Positions 1-8,439 of a stretch of 64,000 nucleotides of DNA are shown here, one piece after another. Position 1 is the first letter of the stretch; every line of letters starts with the position of its first letter. The notes under the pieces were generated by a model that saw nothing but the letters and a program-made list of their open reading frames with translations, searched no databases and had not been told where the DNA came from. This stretch comes from Aromatoleum toluolicum. GTDB lineage: Bacteria > Pseudomonadota > Gammaproteobacteria > Burkholderiales > Rhodocyclaceae. The translations under genes and the position numbers were made by a program. The stretch lies in the NCBI RefSeq assembly GCF_012911005.2, contig NZ_WTVS01000290.1:28505-92504 (forward strand), read 5' to 3'.

Positions 1-226
1 TGACTTCAAAGCAGAAGGCCACCGAGTTGTCGTTGTAGAAAAGGCCCGTGTCGGGGTCGTATTGGTCGTACTTGAGGATGCTGTGCAGCCCATAGAGGCT
101 CGTCACCTCGTTGGCGGCCGCCACGGGGGCCGGCTGGCTCCCGACATCCGAGGTGTTGCCCAGCACGGTTTCGTCCCAAAACCGGGCGGCAGCACCCTTT
201 AGCTTGTCCATCATGCTGTCTTGCAT
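1..226 (-). CDS. traC: TraC-like conjugative ATPase, N-terminus only
   Basis: The reverse strand reads from an ATG at 226 to the window edge without a stop, giving about 75 residues that begin MQDSMMDKLKG and include YDPDTGLFYNDNSVAFCFEV. This matches the start of F-type TraC/VirB4 proteins, the cytoplasmic ATPases that power pilus assembly. A GGAGA lies seven bases before the ATG. It follows traV, the usual F-like order. The Walker motifs lie outside the window, so the assignment rests on the N-terminal pattern and gene order. Confidence 0.75.
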   Translation of the reverse strand, partial: MQDSMMDKLKGAAARFWDETVLGNTSDVGSQPAPVAAANEVTSLYGLHSILKYDQYDPDTGLFYNDNSVAFCFEV

Positions 227-263
227 TGAATGTTCTCCATGTTGGCCGCCCGGCCAGCGATGC

Positions 264-914
264 TTATTCGCTGTCCGGGATGACGTTGCCGGGGCGCATG
301 ATTCCGTTCAGCAGCTCGGTGGCTTGCTCGTTGCTCATGCGGTCTTGACGGACGCCGATAGACTCCATCCCGTTGTCAGCGGGAGGCGTTGGCTGCTGCC
401 CCAGCACGCCAGGGCTTTGCCGTTGCTGGCCAGCGCCGGCCGTTTGCGGCTGCGCAGCCTGGGCCGTCACATTCGACGGGGCGCGTACCGGCCGGTAGTT
501 GTCCTGGATGCGGCGGCGGTTGTGCTCGATCAGCCAGCGGCCGGAATCGACCGGCAGGTACACGTAGGACTGGTCGTGCAGATCGCCATCGGTGTCTTCC
601 CACGGGGCGAACCAGACGCGAAGCAGGCGCGGTGCGCTGCGGATCGGCGTGCCCGAGTAGATGGGCTTGGTCATCACGTTGCTGCCGGCTTTCGCCTGCG
701 AAAGTTCCACCGGAGCCTCGCCGCGCGCATTCACGCGCTGGCCCGGCAGGTTCTTCGCCTGGGCATTGGCGTAGATGCCGCTCATCGACTCGCACAAGAT
801 GCCGTCCGGGGCCTTGCACGCGAATTCGGATTTCGCATCAAAGCCAGACATGCTGCTGCAACCGGATAGGGCCACCACGGCCCCGATGCCAAAGGTCAAG
901 GCCAGTGCCTTCAT
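264..914 (-). CDS. traV: TraV-like outer-membrane lipoprotein of the transfer apparatus
   Basis: The 216-residue protein has a lipoprotein signal with lipobox LSGC at about residues 15-18, then a Cys-containing segment (FACKAPDGILCESM) typical of TraV, which joins TraK and TraB in the outer-membrane core complex. The C-terminal half is rich in Gln, Pro and Ala. The start at 914 has a strong GGGAGGG box. It overlaps the preceding small lipoprotein gene by ATGA, so translation is probably coupled. The name rests on the Cys pattern, lipobox and position. Confidence 0.75.
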   Translation of the reverse strand: MKALALTFGIGAVVALSGCSSMSGFDAKSEFACKAPDGILCESMSGIYANAQAKNLPGQRVNARGEAPVELSQAKAGSNVMTKPIYSGTPIRSAPRLLRVWFAPWEDTDGDLHDQSYVYLPVDSGRWLIEHNRRRIQDNYRPVRAPSNVTAQAAQPQTAGAGQQRQSPGVLGQQPTPPADNGMESIGVRQDRMSNEQATELLNGIMRPGNVIPDSE

Positions 915-1060
915 TTGCTTCCCTCCCATGCGTGCGCGGCACTGCCGCTGAAACCGACACCCTTGCAGCAAGCGCCGCAGTCGCGGCCAGCGAGCGAACC
1001 GCAGCCCGTCAGGGCCAAGGCGAGCGCGCCGGCACCAAACATCAAGGCGGTGCGCTTCAT
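911..1060 (-). CDS. small cysteine-rich lipoprotein (49 aa)
   Basis: This short gene lies exactly between dsbC and traV. It starts at the ATG at 1060, overlapping the dsbC stop, and ends by overlapping the traV ATG. The product has a signal peptide with lipobox LTGC, then GSLAGRDCGACCKG and a short tail. The lipid-anchored protein would carry three further cysteines in CGACC. Size and lipobox recall VirB7-type lipoproteins, and the cysteines are possible DsbC substrates. Coupling at both ends supports a real gene; the role is inferred. Confidence 0.7.
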   Translation of the reverse strand: MKRTALMFGAGALALALTGCGSLAGRDCGACCKGVGFSGSAAHAWEGSK

Positions 1061-1806
1061 TGGGTTGCCTCCTGCGCAGCGGCCGGCGCGCCAGGCTTAC
1101 CGGCGTTCAGCCACTGGTCGATCTTCTCGGCCGGTGCGGAGCCAGGCAGGACGCGGCCATCGGCGGCAATCAGGGTAGGAGTGCCCACCACGCCCAGCTT
1201 GGAACCCAGCACCAAGTTGTCGTTGACGGGGTTGTTGCAGGCCACCAGCTTGGGCTTCTTGCCGGCCAGCATCAGCTCGCTCCAGGCTTTCGCCTTGTTC
1301 GGCGCGCACCACACGCTGACGGCCTTGGTCTTGGCTTCCGGGTGCAGCGATTCGAGCGGGTACAGGAACGTGTAAATGGTCACGTTGTCCAGGCGGGCCA
1401 GCTCGCCCTCCAACTGCTTGCAGTAGGGGCAATCCGGGTCGCTGAACACGGCCAGGATTCGGCTGCCGTCGCCCTTGACCGTCTTGATCGCTTGGCCAAG
1501 TTGCTGTGCCGGGAACTCGGTTTTCTTGCTATCGAGCTTGCGCTGGGCAGTCAGATCGACTTGCTGCTGCATGTCGAACAGGTGCCCGAAAATGAAGTAG
1601 CGGCCCGACTCGTCGGTGTAGGCGATGTTCTCGCCCATCACTACCTCATACAGCCCGGAAACTTGCGACTTGCGAATTTCCTTGAAGGTCGTCTTCGGGT
1701 ACATGGTCTTGAACTTCTCGACCACGGACGCGGGCGCTTCATCTTGGGCAAATGCGGGAACAGCCAGCGCAGCAGCCAGCGCGAGGGTCAACACTCGTTT
1801 AATCAT
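1057..1806 (-). CDS. dsbC: DsbC-type periplasmic disulfide isomerase
   Basis: A 249-residue protein with a signal peptide ending near PAFA, an N-terminal dimerisation region and a C-terminal thioredoxin domain with the active site FSDPDCPYCKQLE near residue 125. The cis-Pro loop VVGTPTLI is also present. DsbC rearranges wrong disulfides. F-like transfer operons often carry TrbB or DsbC for Cys-rich components. The gene overlaps traB upstream and the small Cys-rich lipoprotein gene downstream, so it belongs to the transfer operon. Confidence 0.9.
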   Translation of the reverse strand: MIKRVLTLALAAALAVPAFAQDEAPASVVEKFKTMYPKTTFKEIRKSQVSGLYEVVMGENIAYTDESGRYFIFGHLFDMQQQVDLTAQRKLDSKKTEFPAQQLGQAIKTVKGDGSRILAVFSDPDCPYCKQLEGELARLDNVTIYTFLYPLESLHPEAKTKAVSVWCAPNKAKAWSELMLAGKKPKLVACNNPVNDNLVLGSKLGVVGTPTLIAADGRVLPGSAPAEKIDQWLNAGKPGAPAAAQEATQ

Positions 1807-3148
1807 CTTCGTATCTCCTGGAGTTGGTGCCGGTGCGCTTCAGGAGGCCCCGGTAATCGTCCTTGGCGAGCGCCTTGCCGGAATAAACAGCGCCCTTGGT
1901 GATGAGGATTTCGACGGTACGGCCGCCATCGGTTTCGATGACGGGGTACAGCTTGTCCGCAGCCTTGAGGTAGTACTGAGCGAGCTGCTGGCCCGCGCTG
2001 CCTACCCCACCACCGATAGCGGCTTGCCCGATCTTGTCCGGGTCGATGGTTTGCGTGATGCCGCCGCCGCCTGTGCTGGTGATGGTTGCGGAGGACTGGA
2101 AGGCTTTGCCGATACCACTGAGCGCGCCGGCAAACAGGGCATTGGCGAGCAACTGGCCCTGCTTGGTGACGAGACGGCCCCGAACCCCAGCCTTGCCGTC
2201 TTCCCCAATCACTTGGCCCTTGATCGCCATTTCAACGGCCTCGCCGTTGATAACGCAGGCCAGGGTTTCGGTGCGGCCCATCATCCGCTCTGAGGACAGA
2301 TCGCCCCAGGTGGCGGCCACGATGCGGCAATCCTTGATGTCCAGCTTGTGCTTGTTGGCCAGATTGGCGACATCGAGCACATGGAAAGCCACCGGCAGCG
2401 GGTTCGATTGGGCTTGCCCGCCTGTCGGCGCATCCACGCCGTTGAGCATGGCCACGCGCACAAAGGAGCCAGCCGGCAGAAACTCGATGGTCTGCTTCTT
2501 GCCGTCTGCCCCGCCCGAGGTGGTGCCGTACTTCTTGGCCTTCTCGTCGGTTGGGAAGCCCAGCACCTCGGTGATGCCACCAGCGCCGCCAACGGCTGCG
2601 CCCGCTGCGCCCTTGCCCTCGGCATTGTTGAAGGTGATGATTTCCACTTCCCGCCGCGCCGGCACATCCACCTGATTGAGCGGCTGGTTTAGGGTGGTGG
2701 CCCCGCCCTTGCCGTTCGGTGACTGGAGAACACGCTGGCCCGGCCCGGTGCCGTTGCCAATGGGCAAAGGCTTGTCCAGAACCGAAGCATCTGGCTTCGC
2801 AGCCGTTGCGCTGCCAGCCGAACCGGCTGCGGCCTTGTTGGCCTTCAGTTCCTCCAGCGCCTGCGCGAGCTTCTTGTTCTGTTCCTCCTGGGCCTTGAGC
2901 TGGGTCTTAACTTCCCCGATCAAGGCTTCGTTGGACTTCTCCTTGGCCGCTTGCTGCGCACGCCACGCATCCTTGTCATCTACGGTGCCCGGTGCGGTGA
3001 TGCTGACGGTCTTGGGCTTTTCGCGGTGCTGTGCTGGGCCACTGTCGAACAGGAACATGCCAGCCCCGGCCAGACCGAGAATGCCGGTCACTGCCCCGCC
3101 GATGAGCATCATCTGGCGTTTCTTTGTTTGTGCGTTCGGCTCACTCAT
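1799..3148 (-). CDS. traB: TraB (VirB10/TrbI family) transenvelope scaffold protein
   Basis: A 449-residue protein with a short cytoplasmic tail, one membrane segment near residues 14-34, a charged coiled-coil (about 65-105), a Gly/Ala/Pro-rich linker and a C-terminal VirB10-like domain from about residue 215 with LPAGSFVRVAMLNGVDAPTG, the family hallmark. It spans the inner membrane and periplasm and joins TraK and TraV. Its start overlaps the end of traK and its end overlaps dsbC. Confidence 0.93.
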   Translation of the reverse strand: MSEPNAQTKKRQMMLIGGAVTGILGLAGAGMFLFDSGPAQHREKPKTVSITAPGTVDDKDAWRAQQAAKEKSNEALIGEVKTQLKAQEEQNKKLAQALEELKANKAAAGSAGSATAAKPDASVLDKPLPIGNGTGPGQRVLQSPNGKGGATTLNQPLNQVDVPARREVEIITFNNAEGKGAAGAAVGGAGGITEVLGFPTDEKAKKYGTTSGGADGKKQTIEFLPAGSFVRVAMLNGVDAPTGGQAQSNPLPVAFHVLDVANLANKHKLDIKDCRIVAATWGDLSSERMMGRTETLACVINGEAVEMAIKGQVIGEDGKAGVRGRLVTKQGQLLANALFAGALSGIGKAFQSSATITSTGGGGITQTIDPDKIGQAAIGGGVGSAGQQLAQYYLKAADKLYPVIETDGGRTVEILITKGAVYSGKALAKDDYRGLLKRTGTNSRRYEDD

Positions 3149-3878
3149 TGTCTTTGCGCTCCCGAACGATGTAGATGTCCGTCCCGTCGCCCTGCATCAG
3201 CGTGTGGTGCTCTACGGCAATGGCGCGCACGCCACGGCGGTAAAGCTCCTGCTCGACCAGCAGCATTTCGGAGGGGGAAACGTTGGTCAGGCGGTATTTC
3301 TCGCCCACCACTTCGCCATCCATGTACTTGGCCACCAAGATCAAGCGCCCCTCTTTCCACAAAGGCACTTCCTTGTTCACCTGGATGGTTTCAACGCTGT
3401 CCTTCAGCTCGTCGTCGGCCATCACCAGCATCAAGTCCTTGATGCGGCGCTGGTAGGAGACGGTGCGGCCATCAGCGGCTGCGCGGCTCGAAGGCGTAGC
3501 CTTCTCGCTCGGCGGCCGGATGATGATTTCCTCGCCGGCCACCGGACGCGGAACGAGGATCAGCTTGTAGGTAACGCCCTTCTCGTCGGACACGAAAACC
3601 GTGACCGTGCCCTGGTTGGGCGACTCGCTGGCCAGCGTGAAGTAGTAAGCCCCCAGGGCCTCGTCCTTCTGGCCTGCCAGCACGCCCTTCACGCTGGGCA
3701 CCACATTGGCAATGCGGCGCCCGTCGATTGCGAGACGATTGGTTTCGTTGACCGAGATATTGACTTGAACGTGGCCCCGGTCAGCGTTCTCAACGACTTG
3801 CGTTGCGCCTGCTTCAGTTGCCAGCAGGCTTGTTAGCAGAAGGATCGCGCTTAACGATTTCTTCGATCTTGGAAACAT
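3141..3878 (-). CDS. traK: TraK-like secretin-domain protein of the core complex
   Basis: The start at 3878 (MFPRSKKSLS) gives a clear signal peptide ending ATEAGA and a mature protein of about 220 residues with the N-terminal pattern of TraK/VirB9 (VNISVNETNRLAIDGRRI) and a C-terminal region with EQELYRRGVRAIAV. TraK forms the outer-membrane ring with TraV and TraB. The gene overlaps the end of traE by 65 bp and traB by 8 bp. Confidence 0.88.
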   Translation of the reverse strand: MFPRSKKSLSAILLLTSLLATEAGATQVVENADRGHVQVNISVNETNRLAIDGRRIANVVPSVKGVLAGQKDEALGAYYFTLASESPNQGTVTVFVSDEKGVTYKLILVPRPVAGEEIIIRPPSEKATPSSRAAADGRTVSYQRRIKDLMLVMADDELKDSVETIQVNKEVPLWKEGRLILVAKYMDGEVVGEKYRLTNVSPSEMLLVEQELYRRGVRAIAVEHHTLMQGDGTDIYIVRERKDNE

Positions 3879-4407
3879 AGAGACGCCCCGAGGTAGTGAT
3901 GGTGAATTCAACGAGATAGTCCTTCTCGCGTTCGGAAGTGAGCTTGTCGGCAATAAAGGTCTTGAGTTTTCCGCTGACCTTCACGCGCTTGTCCTGCTCG
4001 CTGACTTCCTCTTTGCGAGGAACCCAAATAGTGGTGACTCGCTCCTGTTTGAGCCGCATTGCGGCCGCATCAAGCGCGGTCTTCAACCCGGCGTAGCCGT
4101 CCGGGTCGGCCATCTTGAGAATCACCTTGTTGTTGTAATCAACCGTCTCCGGCGTGACGGTCAACACCGTGCCCAGGACATAACCGGCCATATCCAGCAG
4201 GTAGTCCTTATTGGCGTAGTTCGATCCAATCTCGTAGGGCCGCTTAACTTCAGGCGGCACGATCTTGGTTGTGTCGCGCACGACGACGAAGCCCAGCAGC
4301 AGCACCCCGAAAAACAGAGTGCCCAGCAGGCCCGCGTTCATCGCGCGGTGGAAGCGGACTTGCGATTGCAACTTGTCCCGCTCATTGATTGCTTTATCTG
4401 GTGCCAT
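3814..4407 (-). CDS. traE: TraE (VirB5/TraE-type) inner-membrane transfer protein
   Basis: A 197-residue protein with an N-terminal cytoplasmic segment, one membrane helix at about residues 26-45 and a periplasmic domain, the layout of F TraE. The ending SGRLYVSKIEEI resembles TraE proteins. It is required for pilus assembly. It sits between traL and traK as in F, overlapping traK by 65 bp in another frame, which shows tight packing of the operon. Confidence 0.85.
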   Translation of the reverse strand: MAPDKAINERDKLQSQVRFHRAMNAGLLGTLFFGVLLLGFVVVRDTTKIVPPEVKRPYEIGSNYANKDYLLDMAGYVLGTVLTVTPETVDYNNKVILKMADPDGYAGLKTALDAAAMRLKQERVTTIWVPRKEEVSEQDKRVKVSGKLKTFIADKLTSEREKDYLVEFTITTSGRLYVSKIEEIVKRDPSANKPAGN

Positions 4408-4421
4408 AGCGCGTGTAGCCC

Positions 4422-4715
4422 CTATCCATTGAGTTCTCGAATGTGGCTACCCGGCAGCTCTTTCGGCTCGGGAAACCCGGTGAACCAGTACAGGAGGTGG
4501 GTGGCCATGCCCGGATGCTTCCCAGCCTTCAGCTTCCCGTAGAAAAAGGCCGCTCCAATACCGAGGAACAGCCCAATCACCGGGAAGCCTGAGCCAATGC
4601 CAACCAACACGCCCATGAGGCCGATCATGGCAACGTCCATTTCCCAAAAGAGGAATTTGGCTCCGTCGTCCAATCGGCGCGGGATGTAGTGAGAGAGATC
4701 CGTTTTTTCGGACAT
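4422..4715 (-). CDS. traL: TraL pilus assembly protein
   Basis: A 97-residue protein starting MSEKTDLSHYIPRRLDD, with a central pair of hydrophobic segments (about residues 25-65) and a short hydrophilic tail. HYIPRRLDD and the double membrane segment are typical of F TraL (VirB3-like). An AGGAGG box five bases before the ATG at 4715 decides the start. It is the F-type traL; the IncP gene of the same name at 55557 is unrelated. Confidence 0.9.
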   Translation of the reverse strand: MSEKTDLSHYIPRRLDDGAKFLFWEMDVAMIGLMGVLVGIGSGFPVIGLFLGIGAAFFYGKLKAGKHPGMATHLLYWFTGFPEPKELPGSHIRELNG

Positions 4716-4730
4716 GGCCACCTCCTGCGC

Positions 4731-5063
4731 TTAGATGACGGCCGTGAAACTGGCGTTGACGATGCCGACGATCACGCCGATACCCATCGACAGCACCACC
4801 GCGCCGAAGAACCAGCTCCAGTCCTTCTTGACGGCGGCGACGACGGAACCCACGCCGATGGCGATCAGGGCGGCCAGCTTGCCCAGGTTGCCCTTCACCC
4901 AGCCGTCCCACTTGGTTACGGCGGCGTCGAACTCCGTGCCGTCACTGGCGTATGCGCCGGAAGCCAGCATCATCAGACCCAGGATCAGGCCGGCGAGCAT
5001 CAGGGCCTTGAACCACTGGCCCGCTTCCTTGCGAACATCGACTGCTTGAATTGCTGCGTTCAT
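4731..5063 (-). CDS. traA: TraA-like pilin precursor
   Basis: A 110-residue precursor with a long leader ending near LASGAYA, a probable leader-peptidase site, and a mature part of about 70 residues with two hydrophobic helices separated by a basic loop (AAVKKDWSW), the usual pilin topology. It immediately precedes traL, as in F. The ATG at 5063 is chosen over the upstream TTG because AGGAG lies nine bases before it. Confidence 0.85.
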   Translation of the reverse strand: MNAAIQAVDVRKEAGQWFKALMLAGLILGLMMLASGAYASDGTEFDAAVTKWDGWVKGNLGKLAALIAIGVGSVVAAVKKDWSWFFGAVVLSMGIGVIVGIVNASFTAVI

Positions 5064-5157
5064 CTTCAATAACTCCTACGTAGAAAGTTGGTTGGAACCC
5101 CTGCATTTCCCCGTGTGGGGCCTTGCGCCAGGGGGATGCGCAAAGACGGAAAGCCCA

Positions 5158-5541
5158 TCACTTCGGTTTGCTGACAGGCTTGCATTCGTACTGAATCGCG
5201 GGCTTCTTCCGCTTCTTCTTCAGTGGCTTTTTCTTGGCCGGGACTTTCGCGTGCGAAAGTTCTTCGGGCGGCTGGATGGATTGAGGCGCAGGCATGACCG
5301 GCTCTTGGACAGCAGGCGGCGGTGGAGGCGGCACGTACAGATGCTTGATGGAGCGTTCCGGGCAGTCTTCCCCGTCGCAGAACACAAACTTGGTGTCGCG
5401 GGGCACGCCGAACTGCACCACGTCGGAGAGACGATCCAGGGGGTTGGGCTGGTTCAGTGACTGCGCATTGGCAGCAGTGACGCCAGCAGCAGCCAGCGCA
5501 AAGACGATAGAAATGCGAAACGGTTTGGCTGGCAACGCCAT
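5158..5541 (-). CDS. exported Pro/Lys-rich transfer-region protein, function unknown
   Basis: A 127-residue protein starting MALPAKPFRI with a signal peptide ending ANA, a segment with paired cysteines (FVFCDGEDCPERS), a run of six prolines and a strongly basic C-terminal tail. It lies between the transglycosylase and pilin genes. The proline run suggests a rigid spacer across the periplasm and the basic tail may bind peptidoglycan or DNA; both are inferences. A copy of the dispersed palindrome (5243-5260) lies inside the coding sequence. Confidence 0.7.
   Translation of the reverse strand: MALPAKPFRISIVFALAAAGVTAANAQSLNQPNPLDRLSDVVQFGVPRDTKFVFCDGEDCPERSIKHLYVPPPPPPAVQEPVMPAPQSIQPPEELSHAKVPAKKKPLKKKRKKPAIQYECKPVSKPK
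5243..5260. promoter_or_regulatory. dispersed palindrome ACTTTCGCGTGCGAAAGT
   Basis: One of ten good copies of the backbone palindrome with core TTTCGCGYGCGAAA. This copy is unusual in lying inside a gene (the exported Pro/Lys-rich protein). A looser copy, CTTTCGCCTGCGAAAG, lies inside traV at 689-704. Confidence 0.5.
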
Positions 5542-5542
5542 A

Positions 5543-6058
5543 TCAATCCCCTTGGAAACTGGCCACTTGGGCCGGTGAAGTTGAAATTTGGTGGGCTTGC
5601 TGTCTGCGGTAGCCCTCGTAGAACCGCTGCACGTCGCGGACGTACTCAACCTGGGCGCTCACATTGGTCGATGCCGGGCCGGCGTAGTAGCAGCCCACGG
5701 ACTTCCAGGTAGCGCCGAAACGCTGGATGCAGTCGGCCAGAACCCAGGCCCCCACCTTCTGCGAGGTGCAAGCGTCGAACAGGTGTTCACGGCGGATGCC
5801 GAAGCGCGCGAGGTTCGGCAGGTGGATCGTGTTGATCTGCATGAGGCCCAGCGCGCGGTTGCCGTCTTTCAGCTTCGGGCCGACTGCACCCGTCCAGCCG
5901 CGCGATTCCTTCCAGGCAATCGCCTTCAACAGCAAGGGGTCGATCCCGTAGCCGCGCCCAGCCTCATCCCAGCACGTTGCAGAAGCAGCGAGCGGCAGCA
6001 TCAGCGATGCCGCCGCGATCAGTGCGCGTGCAGAGAAGTACATAGAGGCGTTTCCCAT
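5543..6058 (-). CDS. lytic transglycosylase (VirB1/TrbN/P19-like)
   Basis: A 171-residue SLT-domain protein with a signal peptide followed by CWDEAGRGYGIDPLLLKAIAWKESRGW; the Glu in KESRG is the catalytic acid. GLMQIN and the later VGCYYAG are the other conserved motifs. It opens peptidoglycan for the secretion channel. It is the first gene of the leftward transfer operon, downstream of the palindrome and extended -10 at 6065-6098. The start could instead be the Met at 6043. Confidence 0.9.
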   Translation of the reverse strand: MGNASMYFSARALIAAASLMLPLAASATCWDEAGRGYGIDPLLLKAIAWKESRGWTGAVGPKLKDGNRALGLMQINTIHLPNLARFGIRREHLFDACTSQKVGAWVLADCIQRFGATWKSVGCYYAGPASTNVSAQVEYVRDVQRFYEGYRRQQAHQISTSPAQVASFQGD

Positions 6059-6064
6059 TGCGAT

Positions 6065-6098
6065 ATTGTAGCAGTCAACTTGCTTTCACGATGAAAGC
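6065..6098 (-). promoter_or_regulatory. transfer-operon promoter with 17-bp palindromic operator
   Basis: On the minus strand GCTTTCATCGTGAAAGC (6082-6098) is a 7-3-7 palindrome, followed by TTGACT and an extended -10, TGCTACAAT (6065-6073), ahead of the transglycosylase gene. The same palindrome with one changed centre base recurs at 30342-30358. The 417-bp gap 6059-6475 that holds this promoter has no gene; it also has a weak hairpin with CCTAG arms near 6113-6145. Confidence 0.55.
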
Positions 6099-6475
6099 AC
6101 GATAACAGAAAAAACCTAGAGCGACAAGGCATCTAGCCTAGGTTTGTCATCGTGGGAGGTGGCGTTGAGGCACCCATCCGACAGCCCCGCTTTACCCGCC
6201 GAATCCAGCTTGCCAAAGGCATGAAATGCCCACGACAAGGGGCCAAATGATACCATGCAGGAGAAAAATAACTTCCTGTCAGCGGAAGCAATAGGTTAGT
6301 TCGCACGTATAATGCCGTCCCCCGAACGGTGCGGATCATGGCTAGATCAGCCGGGCGCGGTATATCGAATGCGGCTTTTCTGTCAAAATTCGGTTATTGC
6401 CTCGCCGGCGAGGGTGTTGCACCCACCGCCGATCTGCATGGCCGCTATCCGCCAAGCACGGCAGCGCCTGCCTGC

Positions 6476-7186
6476 ATGGCCAACGAACTTCGGGATCAAT
6501 ACGATCCCAAACCAATAGGTGACGTTTTGGGAATAAAAGTATTTCTTGCGGACGATCACCGGCTGCTGGTAGCCGGTTTCCGCGATGTATTGAAGGACTA
6601 CGGGATCGACGTAGTAGAGGTGGCCTACAGCCTGGATGGGCTGATCGACCGCTTCTTAGAGGTCAAGCCGGATGTCCTGGTGATCGACGTGCGCTTTGAC
6701 AGCAAAGGCTGTGGTGAGAACGGGCTGGACGTGTGCGAGGAACTACTGGCCCGCGACCCCTCGGCCAAAATCATTGTCTTTAGCCAGTTTGACGACCAAT
6801 ACATCATCGAGCGTTCCTACAAGCTCGGCGTGCTGGCCTTTGTGCGCAAGGATGAAAGTACGGAAGTGCTCAACGAGGCGATCAACACGGTAGCCCAGGG
6901 CAAGGAATACTTTTCCCCCGAGATTGCCCGCCTACTCGCATGGTCGGCCGTCAAGGATCGGAACCCGAACCGGCTCCTGGATGAGAACGAAATGCGGGCC
7001 TTCAGCCTTGCAGCCGATGGCGCATCCATGACCGAAATTGCCACCGCGATGGACTTGTCCACCAAGACCATTGGCCACTTGATGAAGGGCGTAAAAGCCA
7101 AGCTAGGCGTTGAAAGCCAAGCTGACATCACCAAGCTGGCGATCCGTCACGGCATTACGACAACTGCCCTGAAAACGAAAAGCTGA
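6476..7186 (+). CDS. LuxR/NarL-type response regulator
   Basis: About 236 residues: an N-terminal receiver domain (IKVFLADDH acidic pair; phospho-acceptor Asp in VLVIDVRF; FSQF; conserved Lys in FVRKDES) and a C-terminal LuxR-type helix-turn-helix (TEIATAMDLSTKTIGHLMKGVKAKLGV). It should bind DNA when phosphorylated by the adjacent kinase. Its 3' end overlaps the convergent kinase gene by 32 bp. The start is uncertain: 6476 has a poor RBS, and a TTG near 6526 after AGGTGA is an alternative. Confidence 0.88.
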   Translation: MANELRDQYDPKPIGDVLGIKVFLADDHRLLVAGFRDVLKDYGIDVVEVAYSLDGLIDRFLEVKPDVLVIDVRFDSKGCGENGLDVCEELLARDPSAKIIVFSQFDDQYIIERSYKLGVLAFVRKDESTEVLNEAINTVAQGKEYFSPEIARLLAWSAVKDRNPNRLLDENEMRAFSLAADGASMTEIATAMDLSTKTIGHLMKGVKAKLGVESQADITKLAIRHGITTTALKTKS

Positions 7187-8123
7187 GTTTCGTTCCCGGC
7201 CGCTTCTGGTTGGCAGGATCGGCCGCCTGTATTTTCAGCGCACCACCAAGCACCCGCACCCGCTCGCGCATGTCGATCAGTCCAATGCCGGCGTGCTCTC
7301 CATTGCGAGCCGTGGCTTTCATCCCCACCCCGTCATCGGTGATTTCCACCTTGTAGGTGTCTAGCGCCTTGTTGTGGTGGATGCTGACGCGCACCTGGGC
7401 AGCTTTGGAGTGCTTGATGGCATTGAAAATCGCTTCCCGGATGATCTTGTAGGCGCTGATAGCCGATGCCTCTGGCATCGCAGGCCGCTTTGGTAGATCG
7501 TGCTCCAGCGTGATGGCCGGCTTTTCGGAAATGTTCGTGTAGTGGGCCACCAGCGACTCCAAGGCCGCAGTGAAGCCGATGGAGTCGATCACCTCGATTC
7601 GCGTGTTCTTGATGATGTCGCGCATTTCGGCATAGGCATCATTCAGCATTCCCGAGGCATTACCCAGCAGCTCGGCGGCCCGCCCATTCCCAGCCACCAG
7701 CGGCTCAAGCTGCTTCAGTACGTTGCGCGTGAGCAGGAGCTGGGGATTCACCTCGTCGTGCAGACGGCGTGCAAGGGTGCGCCGTTCCTCGTCAATGCGC
7801 CGGTTCGATTCAGCCAGGACACGGCGGGTTTCTTCGTGAGAAACGTCCACGCGCTCCATCCCATAGCGGACGGTGATGTAGAGCACGTAGAGAAAAAACA
7901 CAAGCATCAGGCCAGCGGCGATGTGCGAAATCATGTTGGCCCGGTTCATGAGCGGCAGCGCCAGGATCATCAGCGCCGCCCATACCCACAGGAAATACTT
8001 GGCCGCCTGGTTGCCGCGCAGAGCCAGCACCATACTGACCAAAAAGACGGTCAGCAGAAAAGCGCAGCTCGTATAGAAGATGACTTCCACTTGAATGGCC
8101 TTGCTCCAATCTCCAGGCGGCAC
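7155..8123 (-). CDS. NarX/DegS-type sensor histidine kinase
   Basis: A 322-residue membrane kinase: three or four hydrophobic segments in residues 14-90, a short linker, a HisKA_3 box RRLHDEVNPQLL with the phospho-accepting His near residue 130, and an HATPase domain (EAIFNAIKHS, DDGVGM, GIGLIDMRER). There is no large periplasmic sensor, so it may sense through the membrane or through partners. The GTG start lies eight bases after the DUF1805 gene. The partner regulator is encoded convergently. Confidence 0.9.
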   Translation of the reverse strand: MPPGDWSKAIQVEVIFYTSCAFLLTVFLVSMVLALRGNQAAKYFLWVWAALMILALPLMNRANMISHIAAGLMLVFFLYVLYITVRYGMERVDVSHEETRRVLAESNRRIDEERRTLARRLHDEVNPQLLLTRNVLKQLEPLVAGNGRAAELLGNASGMLNDAYAEMRDIIKNTRIEVIDSIGFTAALESLVAHYTNISEKPAITLEHDLPKRPAMPEASAISAYKIIREAIFNAIKHSKAAQVRVSIHHNKALDTYKVEITDDGVGMKATARNGEHAGIGLIDMRERVRVLGGALKIQAADPANQKRPGTKLSFSFSGQLS

Positions 8124-8131
8124 GGTCTAAA

Positions 8132-8407
8132 TCACCGCATCTTGTTCAGTGCGTCTTGGCCAGACTCACCCACTTGGATGCCCAGCTCAACCGCTTTGTT
8201 CGAGGTGGCTACCACCTTGGCCTTGCGCATGTCGTCAAAGGTATTCACCCCGGTGACGATGGCGCAAACCTCGCCGGTCTTGTTGCAGGTTTCCACATTG
8301 ATATAACCGCAACCGAGAATCCCCTTGGGGGCCTTCATTACCAGTAGCGGCCGCGCCAGATCGAATTGCAGCAGCTCCAGGTGCTCTTGAATGGCTCCAG
8401 CGTCCAT
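8132..8407 (-). CDS. DUF1805 (YunC-like) protein
   Basis: A 91-residue protein with the DUF1805 pattern GILGCGYINVETCNKTGE, AIVTGVNTFDDM and LGIQVGESGQDAL. The family occurs in Bacillus and archaea and has no established activity. It carries conserved Cys in the GCGY region. Here it lies between a PAS-type membrane protein and a histidine kinase, so a sensory or ligand-binding role is possible. AAAGGA is well placed for the ATG at 8407 rather than 8413. Confidence 0.8.
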   Translation of the reverse strand: MDAGAIQEHLELLQFDLARPLLVMKAPKGILGCGYINVETCNKTGEVCAIVTGVNTFDDMRKAKVVATSNKAVELGIQVGESGQDALNKMR

Positions 8408-8439
8408 AGTCATTTCCTTTACAGAGAGGGTTGAGAAAA

